The notes under the pieces are model-generated. The model ran no database searches. It had not been told where the DNA came from and saw nothing but the letters and a program-made list of their open reading frames with translations. A program made the translations under genes and the position numbers. Of a DNA stretch of 64,000 nt, positions 7,790-15,459 are shown one piece after another. The first letter of the stretch is position 1, and each line of letters begins with the position of its first letter. Source of the stretch: Candidatus Aquicultor sp. (lineage in GTDB: Bacteria; Actinomycetota; Aquicultoria; Aquicultorales; Aquicultoraceae); contig DASXVE010000024.1 in the NCBI GenBank assembly GCA_036504445.1, positions 1 through 64,000 of the forward strand. Direction: 5' to 3'.

Positions 7790-8053
7790 ATGCGAATCGA
7801 TGACTTTGAGTGGGACGAAGGAAATATCGAGAAGAACCTTCTTAAGCACAACGTGACTCCCGAAGAGGCGGAAGAGGCGTTCTATAGTTACCCGCGCAAA
7901 GTCTTCAAAGCTAAGTATGGTCGCTACCATCTCTATGGCCAAACGGAGGCCGGGCGCTTGCTCTTCGTGGTTTTCGAACTCAAAGGGACGGTCGCTCGTG
8001 TCATCAGCACGCGCGATATGGATAAGAAAGAGCGCAAATTATTCAAAAGCTAG
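7790..8053 (+). CDS. brnT: BrnT-type toxin
   Basis: A protein of about 87 residues starting MRIDDFEWDEGNIEKNLLKH, the canonical BrnT opening, then EEAEEAFYSYPRK and a terminal RVISTRDMDKKERKLF. BrnT toxins have a RelE-like fold and cut RNA. Start chosen at the ATG that follows AAGGAG by six bases; an upstream GTG at 7751 overlaps the promoter and is unlikely. BrnA follows 14 bases downstream. The pair sits between an intact gene and its decayed duplicate, in phage-derived DNA. Confidence 0.9.
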   Translation: MRIDDFEWDEGNIEKNLLKHNVTPEEAEEAFYSYPRKVFKAKYGRYHLYGQTEAGRLLFVVFELKGTVARVISTRDMDKKERKLFKS

Positions 8054-8067
8054 TGAGGAGTGAAAAG

Positions 8068-8346
8068 ATGGAAGAACAGATGGGGCATATACCCGAGTTC
8101 AAGAGCGAAGAGGAGGAACAAGAATTTTGGGCGACGCACAGCGGCGCGGATTACGTCGACGAGCTGGAAGACGTCACGGAGTCGGTCGTCATCACACCTC
8201 CGAAAAGAAAAACCACCGTTCGCTTAGACGATGCGGCGATAGAGCGTATCAAAGCCTTAGCGGAACGCAAAGGTATGCCGTGGCAGACCCTAATGAGATC
8301 ATGGGTGTATGAGCGCCTTGAGGATGAGGAAAAACGGGCAGGATAA
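8068..8346 (+). CDS. brnA: BrnA-type antitoxin
   Basis: About 92 residues: an acidic N-terminal half (SEEEEQEFWATHSGADYVDEL, typical of BrnA) and a C-terminal ribbon-helix-helix (KRKTTVRLDDAAIERIKALA...MPWQTLMRSWV). It binds and inhibits BrnT and autoregulates the operon. The ATG at 8068 follows GAGGAG and fits the family better than the GTG overlapping the brnT stop. It converges on the gene ending at 8387. Confidence 0.9.
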   Translation: MEEQMGHIPEFKSEEEEQEFWATHSGADYVDELEDVTESVVITPPKRKTTVRLDDAAIERIKALAERKGMPWQTLMRSWVYERLEDEEKRAG

Positions 8347-8386
8347 TCACCTAAAACGGTTATACCTATCATCCCCTCAGAGTTTT

Positions 8387-8779
8387 TCACCTAACCACCA
8401 CATACCCAAGCGCCGATATATAAGCCGCTAACACATCGTTCTCATAACGGTGTGGGTGCGTTATCCTTGCAATCCTCTCGTCTTCCATGATCTTCGCCGC
8501 ATGACGCCCGCTTAATCGATCCCTAAAGCGAACCTCAATAAAGCGGACATATTCCGGCGGCAGCGCCTCCAGTGCTTCTTTCGTGTCCTCTATGCGCGCC
8601 ATCAAATCGAACACCTTTGCGGTAGTGCCCTCTACTTGCGAAGCGGAATGCCGATCTCCTGAATTTAGAACGATAATGATCCCGGTCGACTGCAACCCGA
8701 CATCTTGAGCGAATTCGAAGTCCTCAAAATAGCGTTCGAGCTTTTTTCTCGCTTCTTTGTAATTCATCTGCTGTTTCAA
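8387..8779 (-). CDS. Phage sigma-like/ArpU-type regulator
   Basis: A 130-residue protein. The C-terminal half (LEALPPEYVRFIEVRFRDR, then SGRHAAKIMEDERIARITHPHRY) has the spacing of a sigma-70 region 4 or ArpU-like helix-turn-helix; such proteins often switch on late genes in phages of Gram-positive hosts. The assignment is by pattern, not by a diagnostic motif. It is the most distal gene of the leftward early operon that starts with the replication initiator, and it exists in a second, decayed copy at 7405-7740. Confidence 0.55.
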   Translation of the reverse strand: MKQQMNYKEARKKLERYFEDFEFAQDVGLQSTGIIIVLNSGDRHSASQVEGTTAKVFDLMARIEDTKEALEALPPEYVRFIEVRFRDRLSGRHAAKIMEDERIARITHPHRYENDVLAAYISALGYVVVR

Positions 8780-8798
8780 TTGCTGCCTCCTGTTACGG

Positions 8799-9166
8799 TT
8801 ATAGATAGTCCTCTAGCTCAAAAAGCTGCGGTGCGCCGAATGTGTACTCGGCGGCGTTCTCCAGTGCCTGGCGCCGCTTTCTGATCTCGAGCTCGCGAGA
8901 GTAGAGCGATTTGATACCAGCATTGGCTTCCTCGCGGGTCTTGGGTATATATACACGCCGGCCGCCGCAGTAGTACAAATACACTTGAAATGATCCGTGA
9001 CAAGAGCTGTTAATCGTGCCTGAATGGTTCGCACGTTAATCCCAAACTTTGAGGCGAGCTCCTGCTGGGTTTTACCGTGTTTCATCCCGTAAGCATCTAT
9101 GCGCAGATAGTTATAGAGTGACTGAAGATCTGTAGGTATTTTTGTGGTTTCTGCTATTTGACTCAT
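8799..9166 (-). pseudogene. Small HTH protein gene split by a frameshift in a (TA)4 tract
   Basis: Frame one gives MSQIAETTKIPTDLQSLYNY, an HTH (KTQQELASKFGINVRTIQARL) and then runs out of conserved sequence after GVYI. The second frame continues sensibly (VYIPKTREEANAGIKSLYSR and a charged helix to the stop at 8799). The two join at a TA-dinucleotide tract at 8946-8953; one TA unit less restores a single protein of about 120 residues. The N-terminal ATG overlaps the 3' end of the dnaC-like gene by four bases. Likely role: DNA-binding phage early regulator. The break could be a real mutation, slippage or a sequence error. Confidence 0.6.
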
Positions 9167-10023
9167 GATCGCTTCAGCCTCCGGTCAGCTTCCTTGTAGG
9201 AGATCACTCTACACATACTTGCAAGACGAGAAGAAATGCGCGCATCGAACTTATCCTTGAGCTCGGCGAAGTTTAAGTTGCTCGTCGCGAAGATCGGCAA
9301 CTCCCGCCTATAGCGCCTATCAATTATGCGATATAGCGCATCGATGGCATAATCCGTCGTGCGCTCTACCCCAAAGTCGTCCAAGAACAATACGTCGATA
9401 GAGGCGAGCTCCTCGATGGCCTCCTCTTCGGTGATTGTGCTTGCATCCCGGAAACAGGAGCGAAGGTACCCCAGCATATCGGTGACCTTGTAGAAGGCGA
9501 CGCTTTTGCCGTGGGCCTTTAAGACTTTGAGCGTCGAAGCGGCCAGGTGTGTCTTGCCGATGCCGGGAGTGCCGATTAAGAATACGCCCCTGCTACCCGC
9601 TCCAGCGCTGAGGTCTCTCGCGAAATCGAATGCGGCCGTATGCGCTTTGCTGTTAGCATCCGTTCTCTCGTAATTACCAAAACGGCACTTAAGCTCAAGC
9701 TTCTCTAGACCAGCAACCCTAAGCTCTTGTTCAAAGCGCCGGCATTTCTCTTCTCTTCTGGCCGCATGGTGCGCTCGTGCTTTCACTTTAAGTTCGGCTT
9801 CGCTTAGGTGCTCGACCATAATGGGTGCCGGCTCGTAGTGCTCTTCGCAGAAGCGGTGGTAGACCCCAAAGGCCGCACGGCCGGGGATGAAGGGGTGTGC
9901 TATTCTTGGTTTGCACGGGTTTTCGCAACCGTGTATGTTACAGATCGGCGGCTCACTCGTAGACGCCTGCGGCTGTGTATTCGTCAGGCTCTGGTCCATT
10001 AGCACATCGCTTAGCTTTTGCAT
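9163..10023 (-). CDS. DnaC/IstB-type replication ATPase
   Basis: About 286 residues. The N-terminus has a possible zinc site (CNIHGCENPCKP and later FCEEHYEP). The C-terminal AAA+ domain carries Walker A LIGTPGIGKTHLA (near residue 150), Walker B DVLFLDDFGVER and sensor I FATSNLN, as in DnaC helicase loaders and IstB. In a phage early region it most likely loads the host DnaB helicase at the phage origin. The ATG at 10023 has AGGTG six bases upstream and is preferred over the GTG at 10032. It overlaps the end of the initiator gene and is followed by the frameshifted HTH gene. Confidence 0.82.
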   Translation of the reverse strand: MQKLSDVLMDQSLTNTQPQASTSEPPICNIHGCENPCKPRIAHPFIPGRAAFGVYHRFCEEHYEPAPIMVEHLSEAELKVKARAHHAARREEKCRRFEQELRVAGLEKLELKCRFGNYERTDANSKAHTAAFDFARDLSAGAGSRGVFLIGTPGIGKTHLAASTLKVLKAHGKSVAFYKVTDMLGYLRSCFRDASTITEEEAIEELASIDVLFLDDFGVERTTDYAIDALYRIIDRRYRRELPIFATSNLNFAELKDKFDARISSRLASMCRVISYKEADRRLKRS

Positions 10024-10750
10024 GTGTTTCACCTACCTTGTGTTTTCTATAGTTGCTGAAGGGGTCATTGATGGTTAGGAATTTATCGAGATTGTCCGGC
10101 TTAAGGAAATCGTCGAGTCCCCATTTGTATGACCAGAAGTATTCCTCGCCGGTTAGGACTGCGTGGTAGTTATCCATCGCCTCGGTCAGCTCTTGCTCTA
10201 TATAATCGCTAAGCCGTGCGGTGAGGGATGGTAAGAACTTATCCGCTTTGCGATGAACCATTATCTTTAGACTGTTCCAATGCTCAAATAAATGGTTAGC
10301 GGTTATATGTATTTCTTTTGTATTCTTATGATTTCTTTTATCTTCTTCTGACTTCTTAGCGGTTTGTTTACCCTGCTTAGGCCCTTGTGCCTCAGTACCC
10401 GGCTCGCTACTTACTACGGTACTTGGTGCTGTAGGTGCTTCGGTAGTTGGTGCTGTATTATTTACAGGGGCATATTTGATTATTTTTATATGTGAGTCGT
10501 GCCACTGATTCTTGGCCGGTTTGTAGGTGATGTATTTCATCGCAGCAAGTCGCAGGAGTGCTGAGTTAACCACCTTATTCGAGAGGTCGCACGTCTGGCA
10601 AATAGCTGCTATTGTGGTGCGCACCTCGCCCGTCTTAAAATCGGCACCCGTGAGCAGATCAATGTACACTTTAAGTTCTGTTGCGCTCATGATTTTAAGG
10701 TGCTCGCGGATGCCCCGACGCAGCTTTACATAGCTTTGGAATTTAGCCAT
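9953..10750 (-). CDS. Phage replication initiator-like protein
   Basis: A 265-residue protein with an N-terminal winged-helix region (FQSYVKLRRGIREHLKIM, AAICQTCDLSNKVVNSALLRL), a low-complexity linker of Pro, Thr and Lys (residues about 95-140) and a C-terminal helical DnaD-like domain (FWSYKWGLDDFLKPDNLDKF). This layout is that of phage initiators that act with a DnaC-type loader, which follows immediately and overlaps it. The last motif resembles the conserved WxxxFDWFLKxxNxxxIL-type ending of such proteins. It begins eight bases inside the nuclease gene. Confidence 0.7.
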   Translation of the reverse strand: MAKFQSYVKLRRGIREHLKIMSATELKVYIDLLTGADFKTGEVRTTIAAICQTCDLSNKVVNSALLRLAAMKYITYKPAKNQWHDSHIKIIKYAPVNNTAPTTEAPTAPSTVVSSEPGTEAQGPKQGKQTAKKSEEDKRNHKNTKEIHITANHLFEHWNSLKIMVHRKADKFLPSLTARLSDYIEQELTEAMDNYHAVLTGEEYFWSYKWGLDDFLKPDNLDKFLTINDPFSNYRKHKVGETHAKAKRCANGPEPDEYTAAGVYE

Positions 10751-11222
10751 TGGCTGCCCCCTGAAGGAAGTCCATTACTTCTTTGCCGCAGCGTGGCAAA
10801 TCACGGTAGAGTTCGCTTCCTGTGAAATGAAATACGGTGTAGCCTTGAGCTTGAAGAAAGCGGTCGCGCTGCTTGTCGCGACGCGCTTGCTCTTTTGTGC
10901 GCTCGTGATAGTTGTGCCCGTCGCACTCTATGATGCAGGACCTGTGGTGATGGTCCTCTCGCCAAAACTCGATGAAGAAATCAACCCGGTACGTCCCTAT
11001 GGCATGCTGCGGTATTATCTTTAGCCGCTCGTTGTAGCCCGCAACGCGAATAAGGAGTTTAACGTAGATTAGCGGCAAAAGCATTAAGCGCTCAATAGGA
11101 GAGTCTATGTTGTAGTCCGAGACTAGCTGCGCCAGCTCTTGTAGAAACTCCTTTTCAATGCGCCTATTTAAAGCCATCAAAGCGTGTGGCAGTTCGCGTT
11201 CGTACATTTCGATATTATTCAC
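10743..11222 (-). CDS. DUF559 endonuclease-like protein
   Basis: A 159-residue protein. The stretch IGTYRVDFFIEFWRED, then CIIECDGHNYHERTKEQARRD and DRFLQAQGYTVFHFTGSEL is the DUF559/Vsr-like nuclease pattern: D in RVDF, E-C-D and the later helix with basic residues. It is related to the PD-(D/E)XK fold. In this setting a role in phage DNA replication or recombination is likely, but unproven. The Glu before the Cys-Asp and the RVDF Asp are present, so it may be active. It overlaps the replication initiator by eight bases. Confidence 0.78.
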   Translation of the reverse strand: MNNIEMYERELPHALMALNRRIEKEFLQELAQLVSDYNIDSPIERLMLLPLIYVKLLIRVAGYNERLKIIPQHAIGTYRVDFFIEFWREDHHHRSCIIECDGHNYHERTKEQARRDKQRDRFLQAQGYTVFHFTGSELYRDLPRCGKEVMDFLQGAANG

Positions 11223-11279
11223 TACAACCCCTAATCTAAACTAAACGGCCACATCTGCATTCGCCAAGCAGCCACATCA

Positions 11280-11477
11280 TTACAATCTCCCCGACAGAAA
11301 CGCAGAAGCCGCCTCGACGGCGATAATTAACCCGGTGACGATAATGAACGGGATGAGGATGCGCTCCACGAATACGCCGAGCAGGCGCATAAAAGAATCT
11401 AGCATGCGATCCATACTCTCATAAGGATCGACCGGTAACGGCTCGTCATAGTGCTCTTCTGCGATGCGAACTGCCAT
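11280..11477 (-). CDS. Small single-span membrane protein
   Basis: 65 residues. An acidic N-terminal half is followed by one membrane segment (VERILIPFIIVTGLIIAVEA). The ATG follows AGGAG in the leader. I recognise no family. It sits between the SSB-like gene and the DUF559 gene in the leftward early operon, 17 bases after the former. Confidence 0.6.
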   Translation of the reverse strand: MAVRIAEEHYDEPLPVDPYESMDRMLDSFMRLLGVFVERILIPFIIVTGLIIAVEAASAFLSGRL

Positions 11478-11494
11478 GTCTGCTGCTTCTCCTT

Positions 11495-11935
11495 CTAAAA
11501 AACGACATCTTCGAGATCATCGGAAATTTCAAAATCCGGTTCCGGTTCCTGTTTTTGAGATCGACTTTGCTGAACGCTTCTTGCTGGAAGTACCGTCGAG
11601 ATATTGGTCCAGACACCTTGCTCGTTCTCGCTGTTTTCAACAAGCACCCGGCATTTGCGTCCGATAAACCACTCGGCGTCGAAACCACCATCCATGGGCG
11701 GCTCTTTGCGAAATGCTGCTTTTACGATCCCGAAGAGTTTGGATTTTTTCGAGAGCACATTGTTAACGCGCATAAAGAGCTCGACATCATCAACGGCGAA
11801 GACGATTCTTAGCTTGTCGGTCACACCCCACGGTGTCTCCTGGTTTTTCAGGAGCTCGACCGCCGTGATCTTCGCGTCGTATATGCCATCTTCAAGCTTC
11901 GCTTCATTGCTGATTACTTTCGGTTTGATTGACAT
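11495..11935 (-). CDS. Single-stranded DNA-binding-like phage protein
   Basis: 146 residues. The first hundred residues form a beta-rich OB-like domain (LEDGIYDAKITAVELLKN, DKLRIVFAVDD, RKCRVLVEN) of the DUF669/phage SSB type. A glutamine- and serine-rich linker leads to an acidic tail (DFEISDDLEDVVF) that resembles the C-terminal tip of SSB proteins used to recruit partners. A strong GGGAGGTGA precedes the ATG. It is translated with the preceding gene, whose stop overlaps its start region. Confidence 0.65.
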   Translation of the reverse strand: MSIKPKVISNEAKLEDGIYDAKITAVELLKNQETPWGVTDKLRIVFAVDDVELFMRVNNVLSKKSKLFGIVKAAFRKEPPMDGGFDAEWFIGRKCRVLVENSENEQGVWTNISTVLPARSVQQSRSQKQEPEPDFEISDDLEDVVF

Positions 11936-12259
11936 TTACTCACCTCCCTTGTAGCTGCCTTTTCACATTCCGCGGTCGCATGTACCTCCTGCCAACGAGC
12001 GCGGCTTCGCGCATTAAGTCGCTCGAGCTCGGATATAAGCTCGGCAAACCCTGCGATCGGCGGGCCCTCCCATTTGGCCATGAGCTCTTCGATATAAGCT
12101 TGGGCCTCGTCCGGCCAATCAAAGTCACGGGGCTTGGCGGCGCCGGCGTACTCGATTGCCACGCATGTCTTTCCGGAGAGGTGTACGTGTGTGGTAACCG
12201 AGAGTGTGAGCTCCTCTTTTCCAGCCGGTAAGCGTAAAAGAAATCGTCTCTTTAAGCAT
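11914..12259 (-). pseudogene. Hypothetical phage gene with a 1-base frameshift near its start
   Basis: The ATG at 12259 overlaps the stop of the excisionase-like gene in an ATG...TAA arrangement and opens MLKETISFTL. The downstream frame that is open to 11914 reads PAGKEELTLSVTTHVHLSGK and continues to a charged helical end. One surplus base near 12222-12226 separates them; removing it yields a protein of about 114 residues. I recognise no family; the beta-rich centre and helical tail could be a small DNA-replication accessory. It ends inside the start region of the SSB-like gene. Confidence 0.5.
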
Positions 12260-12479
12260 GAAATCCACGCCTCCCGTTGCCTGTTAGCATCAAGCCCCGA
12301 AGCTCCGCATCTGCCTTCGCTCGAGCATCGAGCCAGGTGTCGATGTCTGTCGGGCGAAAGCGCACCGAACGGCCGACTTTCACGCACGGGATACGCCCCT
12401 CGCTTGCAAGCCGATACACATAGCGCTCACTCACGTCGAGAAGCTCCGCGGCCTTGGCGGCTCGCAATAGTTGCTCCAT
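12252..12479 (-). CDS. Excisionase-like DNA-binding protein
   Basis: 75 residues with the MerR-type/excisionase (HTH_17) signature: LLRAAKAAELLDVSERYVYR, GRIPCVKVGRSVRF and FRPTDIDTWLDARA. Such proteins bend att DNA and bias tyrosine integrases toward excision, or act as early regulators. GGAGGC precedes the ATG. It is the first gene after the repressor-like gene in the leftward operon, and an intact integrase lies 1.3 kb away on the other strand. Confidence 0.82.
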   Translation of the reverse strand: MEQLLRAAKAAELLDVSERYVYRLASEGRIPCVKVGRSVRFRPTDIDTWLDARAKADAELRGLMLTGNGRRGFHA

Positions 12480-12510
12480 AGAATGCCTCCTTCATTGCTA
12501 TTGATAAACG

Positions 12511-12765
12511 TTAATCTTTGGTGATTAAAAAACAGCGCTCGAACGGCCAGCCGGTAAGCTCCATGACGCTTATCATCATCTTATTCGGCACTGGCAGATT
12601 CATGCCGCCATAGCGTCGAAGGTTCCAGTAAAGCGTCCAGCTGATGCCGATTGCTACTGCGAAGTCGCGCTCGTTCATGCCGGTTACATCCAAGTACTTG
12701 TCTATCTCATCCCAGTTCGGCACGATGCGTTTGCAGGCTTTGTTCCGCTCGATTGTTCTACTCAT
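12511..12765 (-). CDS. Phage HTH regulator (Cro-like position)
   Basis: About 84 residues. The segment ATG-led from MSRTIERNKACKRIVPNWDE contains a helix-turn-helix-like stretch (MNERDFAVAIGISWTLYWNL) of XRE type. An upstream GTG at 12807 would overlap the control region, so I prefer the ATG. Divergent from the CI-like gene across an AT-rich control region, it sits where Cro/early regulators of lambdoid-style switches lie. Confidence 0.62.
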   Translation of the reverse strand: MSRTIERNKACKRIVPNWDEIDKYLDVTGMNERDFAVAIGISWTLYWNLRRYGGMNLPVPNKMMISVMELTGWPFERCFLITKD

Positions 12766-12789
12766 ACTCGCCCTCCAATTTATCTTCGT

Positions 12790-12862
12790 AAATACCCTAT
12801 CACACAAATTTATCTAAATAAACCCTTTATTTATCAATATTTATTTAGTATCATAAATTGGA
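12790..12862. promoter_or_regulatory. Divergent control region of the lysogeny switch
   Basis: An AT-rich stretch between divergent regulators with several near-identical half-sites of the type TTTATC and ATTTATT, including TTTATCTAAATAAA, which is close to palindromic, and TTTATTTATCAATATTTATT. These look like repressor operators overlapping two back-to-back promoters. GGAGGTG for the rightward gene lies at its right end. Confidence 0.5.
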
Positions 12863-12875
12863 GGTGAAATAAACG

Positions 12876-13307
12876 ATGGCAATGGAAGTTAACGATTCCA
12901 ACTTTAGAAAAACGCTTTTGCGGCTCATAGACGAGCGCAGCATCGGCAACAACCAGATCGAGGCCAAAACCGAGGAACTCGCAAAGGCCACGCCCGAGCG
13001 CTACCAGAAAGTATGGGCGTCCGAAATCTCACAACTTCGAAACGAGGCTCGATCGGGGATGAATCCAAGAAAAGTCCGCGCACTCGAGCGCGTGCTCAAT
13101 GTGCGAGAAGGTACGCTAGGTGTGCTTCTCGGTTACGGGCCGCACGCCGCGGAAACCGAGAGGGCGTCCGAGGATATGGTCCTCGCCGAAGCGCTAAACG
13201 TTCCCCTTGAGGACTGGGAGTCGCTATCCGATGACGAGCGTGAATTTATCCTTAAAGACGCCAGGGACAAATTAGCATTCTTCCTGAAACACCGAGGAGG
13301 CAAATAG
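12876..13307 (+). CDS. CI-like phage repressor
   Basis: 143 residues. An N-terminal HTH-like domain (SNFRKTLLRLIDERSIGNNQ ... ALERVLNVREGTLGVLLGYG) is followed by an acidic helical C-terminus (DWESLSDDEREFILKDARDK). It directly precedes an ImmA-type peptidase gene, the usual partner that cleaves such repressors on DNA damage. GGAGGTG lies nine bases before the ATG. Very probably the lysogeny repressor of this element. Confidence 0.68.
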   Translation: MAMEVNDSNFRKTLLRLIDERSIGNNQIEAKTEELAKATPERYQKVWASEISQLRNEARSGMNPRKVRALERVLNVREGTLGVLLGYGPHAAETERASEDMVLAEALNVPLEDWESLSDDEREFILKDARDKLAFFLKHRGGK

Positions 13308-13731
13308 GTGTCGAAAAAGCACGATACGCAGTACGATCCCTACCAAGACGCTGAAGACCGAAACATCCTTATATTCGAAACGCCGATCAGCCAGATCAAA
13401 GGCTATTATCAGCGAACCGGTACCTACGCGGCGATTTTAGTGGACTCAGGCCTCTCGACCGCCGAGAAGCGTAGCGTTGTCGCGCACGAGCTCGCCCACG
13501 ACCGCTCCCATAGAAAAGCCGAAAACCCTGCGTGAGCGCCTCTACTACCAACAACACGAGAAGTTCATCGACAAAAAGGCGGCGGAAAGCCTCATGCCGG
13601 TGCACACGATGCGCTCTTTCTTGGCGAAAAATCCCGAAGCTTGCATTTATGACCTTGCAGAATTCTTCAATGTGAGCGAACATCTAGCACACGTAAGAAT
13701 CGAGGCATTGATTAACGAGGGATTGCTGTAA
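13308..13731 (+). pseudogene. ImmA/IrrE metallopeptidase gene with frameshift
   Basis: A GTG start immediately after the repressor stop (GGAGG upstream) gives ILIFETPISQIKGYYQ and the zinc motif HELAH within RSVVAHELAHDRSH. The frame then stops at about 13535. The continuation is in the next frame: TLRERLYYQQHEKFIDKKAA, ESLMP and a C-terminal winged-helix-like IYDLAEFFNVSEHLAHVRIEAL, ending 13731. One base change in number within the AAAACCCTG stretch near 13525 restores a full ImmA of about 140 residues. As written, the enzyme loses its third zinc ligand helix, so repressor cleavage would fail. Confidence 0.78.
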
Positions 13732-13744
13732 GGAGGAGAAATCG

Positions 13745-14854
13745 GTGGCAAGCGCATGGGTATGCCCACCCGTAACTAACCGGGACGGCTCGAAAAGCTA
13801 CAAGGTGTGCTGGCGTGATCATTCAGGAAGGCGATGCTCAAAAAACTTCCATAAGTCCCGTGAGGCAAGCATCTTCTGCACAGAAATGAACAGCAAACTC
13901 AATCGCCATGAGTTTACCCCGGCCGAGACCATTGCCTTCGCTAAACTCTGCGAGGAGTGGCTCGAGATTAAAGAGCCGGGTCTTCGTCCCGAGACAATGC
14001 GCAACTATCGCGACCAGATTCGACTGCGTCTTATTCCCGAGTTCGGCCCTTATCTTGTGACGGGAATTGCCCCAAGAGATGTTGAGCGCTATGCCGCACG
14101 CCTTTCAAAAAGCGGTCTTGCGCCAGAGACGCAGCGCAAGACGCTGATGACATTAAAAGCAGTTTTGGATAAAGCGGTCCAGTGGGGATATCTCGGTAAG
14201 AATCCAGCTGTCTTTGCAAAAGCACCAAAACGCACGAAAAAAGACATTGAGGTACTCTCACCCGCTGAGATGGCGCTTCTCATAGAGCACGCCGACCTGC
14301 GCTACCGGGCGATTATTGCGACCGGCTGTCATACGGGACTTCGTATATCGGAGCTCTTCGGGCTTAAATGGTGTGACATCAACCTCGCTAAGGGAATTTT
14401 GCACGTGCGGCAGAACCTACAGAAAGGCACATTCTTTGAGCCAAAGAGCAGAAGCAGTCGGCGCAGCGTGCCGATGCCCTCGTTTCTCGTTGATATACTG
14501 CTAAAGCACCTCGCTTGGCAGCGGGAGTGGATCGAGCACAACGAGCACGATCTTGCGTTCACCAATTTGCACGGTAGACATCTAAACTACCAGAACTTCA
14601 CCAAGCGATACTTTGAGCCGGCGCTCGAGAAAGCCGGGCTTCGTCGCATAACCCCACATGCGATGCGCCACTCCTATGCATCGGCCTTATTAACGGCCAG
14701 CGAGCCGATACAAAACGTCTCACGGCTCTTAGGCCACGCCGACGCAAGTATAACGCTTCGGGTCTACGCCCACGTACTGCCAGAATCAGCGTCGGATACT
14801 GCGAAACGCCTCGACGTGATCTTTACCCCCTGTGGGGCAAGCTCGTTACGGTAA
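13745..14854 (+). CDS. int: Tyrosine recombinase/phage integrase
   Basis: 369 residues, full length. It has an N-terminal arm-binding AP2-like domain (residues about 1-60), a core-binding SAM-like domain (residues about 65-155: FAKLCEEWLEIKEPGLRPET) and the catalytic domain with Arg in TGLRISELFGLKW, Lys in the beta hairpin KGTFFEPKSRSSRRS, H-x-x-R in HAMRHSYAS, His in LLGHADASITLRVY and the Tyr nucleophile in that last motif (RVYAH). GTG start with AAGGAGG. No tRNA or att-like sequence adjoins it. Its C-terminus closely resembles the truncated integrase at 56914-57360 (shared LNYQNFT, ITPH.MRHSYASALL, LGHAD.SITLR.YAHVLPES), so both derive from related elements. Confidence 0.93.
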   Translation: MASAWVCPPVTNRDGSKSYKVCWRDHSGRRCSKNFHKSREASIFCTEMNSKLNRHEFTPAETIAFAKLCEEWLEIKEPGLRPETMRNYRDQIRLRLIPEFGPYLVTGIAPRDVERYAARLSKSGLAPETQRKTLMTLKAVLDKAVQWGYLGKNPAVFAKAPKRTKKDIEVLSPAEMALLIEHADLRYRAIIATGCHTGLRISELFGLKWCDINLAKGILHVRQNLQKGTFFEPKSRSSRRSVPMPSFLVDILLKHLAWQREWIEHNEHDLAFTNLHGRHLNYQNFTKRYFEPALEKAGLRRITPHAMRHSYASALLTASEPIQNVSRLLGHADASITLRVYAHVLPESASDTAKRLDVIFTPCGASSLR

Positions 14855-15156
14855 ACGCAGCTACCAAGCTCAACAAAGTAAGAAGGCTGAGGCCTTCCGG
14901 TAAAACATTAAGATACCATTCTCTTGCCCGCTTACAAAAAGCCGAGCCCATAATGCTTATGGAATTATAAGCAATTAGATGATCCTGACGATATGGCGGT
15001 GACCAAGGACAACATCGCTGCCCTCTTCGGAAACCTGAAAAGTGGGTAAAAAAAGCGGCAGAAACCTTAGCCTCAAGATTTACCAAAGAGAAAATTGGCC
15101 GTTAGCGCTATGCACACGAACATAACCTCTATGCTTTGTAAGGAATGGTGTTAACC
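14855..15156. other. Gene-free stretch after the integrase
   Basis: No convincing gene. A small hairpin (GAAGGC/GCCTTC, 14882-14897) may end integrase transcription. A plus-strand fragment reads DDPDDMAVTKDNIAALFGNL before a stop near 15049, which looks like a gene remnant whose origin I cannot name. This is likely the border between phage-derived DNA and host DNA; no tRNA piece or repeat of the 45-bp att core is visible. Confidence 0.4.
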
Positions 15157-15390
15157 GTGAAATGGGTAATACCTGCGGCAATTATTTTAATTGTTATCCG
15201 CCTAGTCGGAGTCGTACTCTTTATGCTCCTTACACCGGCATCCCAACAGCCGGCGACACAAAGCACACAGGTTAACCCCAGTAGTTCAACAACCAGCACG
15301 ATGATGCCAAGAGGGCCGAACGACCGGGGACCGATGATGCCCAACCAAGGCACCGGCACCACCGGCAGCCCAATGATGCCGAGACGATGA
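15157..15390 (+). CDS. Small membrane/secreted protein, Pro-Met-rich tail
   Basis: About 77 residues: a membrane anchor (KWVIPAAIILIVIRLVGVVL) and an outward tail rich in Pro, Gly, Ser and Met with the repeats MMPRGPND, GPMMPNQG and SPMMPRR. The GTG at 15157 gives an N-terminus that matches that of the cytochrome at 15904 (KW..P.AIILI), suggesting that the two arose by duplication of the anchor. The Met-rich tail could bind copper; that is inference, supported only by the P1B metal pump nearby. An alternative ATG lies at 15145. Confidence 0.55.
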   Translation: MKWVIPAAIILIVIRLVGVVLFMLLTPASQQPATQSTQVNPSSSTTSTMMPRGPNDRGPMMPNQGTGTTGSPMMPRR

Positions 15391-15409
15391 ACAGGATTTA
15401 ACGAAACAA

Positions 15410-15435
15410 ATAGCGGGCTCAAAAGAGCCCGCTAT
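15410..15435. terminator. Bidirectional hairpin terminator
   Basis: Perfect 11-bp stem (ATAGCGGGCTC / GAGCCCGCTAT) with an AAAA loop between two convergent genes ending at 15390 and 15460. Confidence 0.75.
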
Positions 15436-15459
15436 AGTTATGTCGCGATATAGGCAATT

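Noticed and set aside
11604-11954. Plus-strand open frames across the early region
   Set aside because: They are opposite to well-supported minus-strand genes, have no ribosome binding sites and show no family features.
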